Source: Mycolicibacterium vulneris
Lineage (GTDB): Bacteria; Actinomycetota; Actinomycetes; Mycobacteriales; Mycobacteriaceae
Reading direction: 5' to 3'
Length of the DNA stretch: 32,887 nt
Assembly: GCF_002104765.1 (NCBI RefSeq)
Contig: NZ_NCXM01000048.1
Coordinates: forward strand, 1 to 32,887
Shown here: positions 31,914-32,887 of the stretch, one piece after another
Layout: each line of letters opens with the position of its first letter
Numbering within the stretch: position 1 is the first letter of the stretch
Made by a program: the position numbers and the translations under genes
Notes under the pieces: generated by a model
The model's database searches: none
The model's input: the letters and a program-made list of their open reading frames with translations, nothing else
Told to the model about the DNA's origin: nothing

Positions 31914-32887
31914 TCAGCCCAGCAGCGCGTCGACGAAAGCGGCCGGTTCGAACGGCGCGAGGTCGTCTGGGCCTTCCCCGAGCCCGACGAGTTTGACCGG
32001 CACGCCGAGCTCCTGCTGAACCCGAAAGACGATGCCGCCCTTGGCCGTTCCGTCCAGCTTGGTCAGCACCGCACCGGTGATCTCGACCACCTCGGCGAAC
32101 ACCCGGGCCTGGGCCAGCCCGTTCTGCCCGATGGTGGCGTCGAGCACCAGCAACACCTCGTCGACCGCGGCACGCCGTGTTACAACCCGCTTAACTTTGT
32201 CGAGCTCATCCATCAGCCCAACCTTGGTGTGCAGCCGCCCCGCGGTGTCGATGAGCACCACGTCGGCGCCCGCGACGATGCCCTTGTCGACGGCGTCGAA
32301 CGCCACCGATGCCGGGTCGGCACCTTCGGGCCCGCGCACCACCTCCGCGCCCACCCGCGACGCCCAGGTCTGCAGCTGATCGGCCGCCGCGGCGCGGAAG
32401 GTGTCGGCGGCGCCCAGGACCACCCGCCGACCATCGGCGACCAGGACGCGGGCCAGCTTGCCGACGGTGGTGGTCTTTCCGGTGCCGTTCACACCCACGA
32501 TCAGCAGCACCGACGGATGGTCGTCGTGCGGCAGCGCCCGGATCGACCGGTCCATGCCGGGCTGCAGCTCCTTGATCAGCACGTCGCGCAGCACGGCCTT
32601 GGCGTCGGCCTCGGTGCGCACGTCGCTGCTGGCCAGTCGGCCGCGCAGCTGGGAGATCACCGATTCGGCGACCACGGGGCCGAGGTCGGCGACCAGCAGC
32701 GTGTCCTCGACGTCCTGCCAGGCGTCTTCGTCGAGGTCGCCACCGCCGATCAGGCCCAGCATGCTGCGGCCGAGCGCGTTCTGCGACCTGGCCAGCCGGC
32801 CGCGCAGCCGCTCCAGCCGGCCCTCGGTGGGCGCGATCTCCTCGATCTGGGGGGCGGGCGGGGGTTCGGGCGCCGGGGCCTGGGGCG
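31914..32887 (-). CDS. ftsY: Signal recognition particle receptor FtsY (5' end outside window)
   Basis: The frame is open to the right edge for at least 324 codons; the internal ATG at 32762 is not the start. The visible N-terminal part is Pro/Ala/Glu-rich (EPPPAPPQIEEIAPTEG) followed by the N domain (LERLRGRLARSQNALGRSM). The G domain has GVNGTGKTTTVGKLA, LIDTAGRLHTK and LTKLDGTAKGG. The protein ends PAAFVDALLG. FtsY docks ribosome-Ffh complexes at the membrane and both hydrolyse GTP in the complex. Confidence 0.96.
   Translation of the reverse strand, partial: PQAPAPEPPPAPQIEEIAPTEGRLERLRGRLARSQNALGRSMLGLIGGGDLDEDAWQDVEDTLLVADLGPVVAESVISQLRGRLASSDVRTEADAKAVLRDVLIKELQPGMDRSIRALPHDDHPSVLLIVGVNGTGKTTTVGKLARVLVADGRRVVLGAADTFRAAAADQLQTWASRVGAEVVRGPEGADPASVAFDAVDKGIVAGADVVLIDTAGRLHTKVGLMDELDKVKRVVTRRAAVDEVLLVLDATIGQNGLAQARVFAEVVEITGAVLTKLDGTAKGGIVFRVQQELGVPVKLVGLGEGPDDLAPFEPAAFVDALLG

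Overview
The window is high-GC DNA with mycobacterial gene content: a PPE-family protein, a DacB2 homologue, LepB, a DUF2469 protein, and GlnD/PII/Amt. The order ftsY-amt-glnB-glnD-helicase-ffh-amidohydrolases-tetR-dacB2-rpsP-khpA-rimM-trmD-lppW-rplS-lepB-rnhB-DUF2469-fdhD-yraN-yifB-dprA matches, from memory, the M. tuberculosis Rv2921c to Rv2896c region. Several losses and insertions relative to it suggest a non-tuberculous, probably slow-growing Mycobacterium. The species is not resolved.

Layout from left to right. Positions 1-3953 (minus) hold most of a giant PPE gene that runs off the left edge. Its PPE domain is followed by a 22-copy Ser/Gln nonapeptide linker and then at least 870 residues of Gly/Thr/Val/Asp-rich repeats resembling autotransporter-type beta-helices. 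Positions 3954-5103 are of lower GC and carry a DUF6941-like gene. Positions 5189-8653 hold dprA, yifB and yraN, with a small membrane-protein gene between the first two. Positions 8772-11756 hold fdhD, an SDR-family gene and a GAF-ANTAR regulator; the last two sit where fdhF is found in M. tuberculosis. Positions 11763-17613 form a translation, RNA and secretion cluster, with the penicillin-binding-like lppW on the opposite strand. Positions 17780-17949 are a tandem hairpin repeat. Positions 17950-23059 hold an NTF2-like protein, dacB2, a TetR regulator and two amidohydrolases. Positions 23056-27403 hold ffh, an alpha/beta hydrolase and a helicase. Positions 27470-31770 are the nitrogen-control operon amt-glnB-glnD, and ftsY runs off the right edge.

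Most genes are housekeeping. FtsY and Ffh form the SRP targeting pathway, and LepB processes its exported clients. RpsP, KhpA, RimM, TrmD and RplS are ribosome and tRNA-maturation factors. Amt, PII and GlnD sense and transport ammonium. The most unusual item is the PPE fusion, a type VII secretion-type N-terminus joined to a type V-like repeat body. Other points of interest are a dispersed intergenic repeat whose terminal stem covaries between copies, an LppW whose expected lipobox cysteine is serine, an SDR without the catalytic lysine, a rimM that appears to start at TTG overlapping a six-codon reading frame, a candidate TetR operator, and a hairpin/GlnR-like site upstream of amt. Family assignments come from reading motifs by eye; no database search was run.
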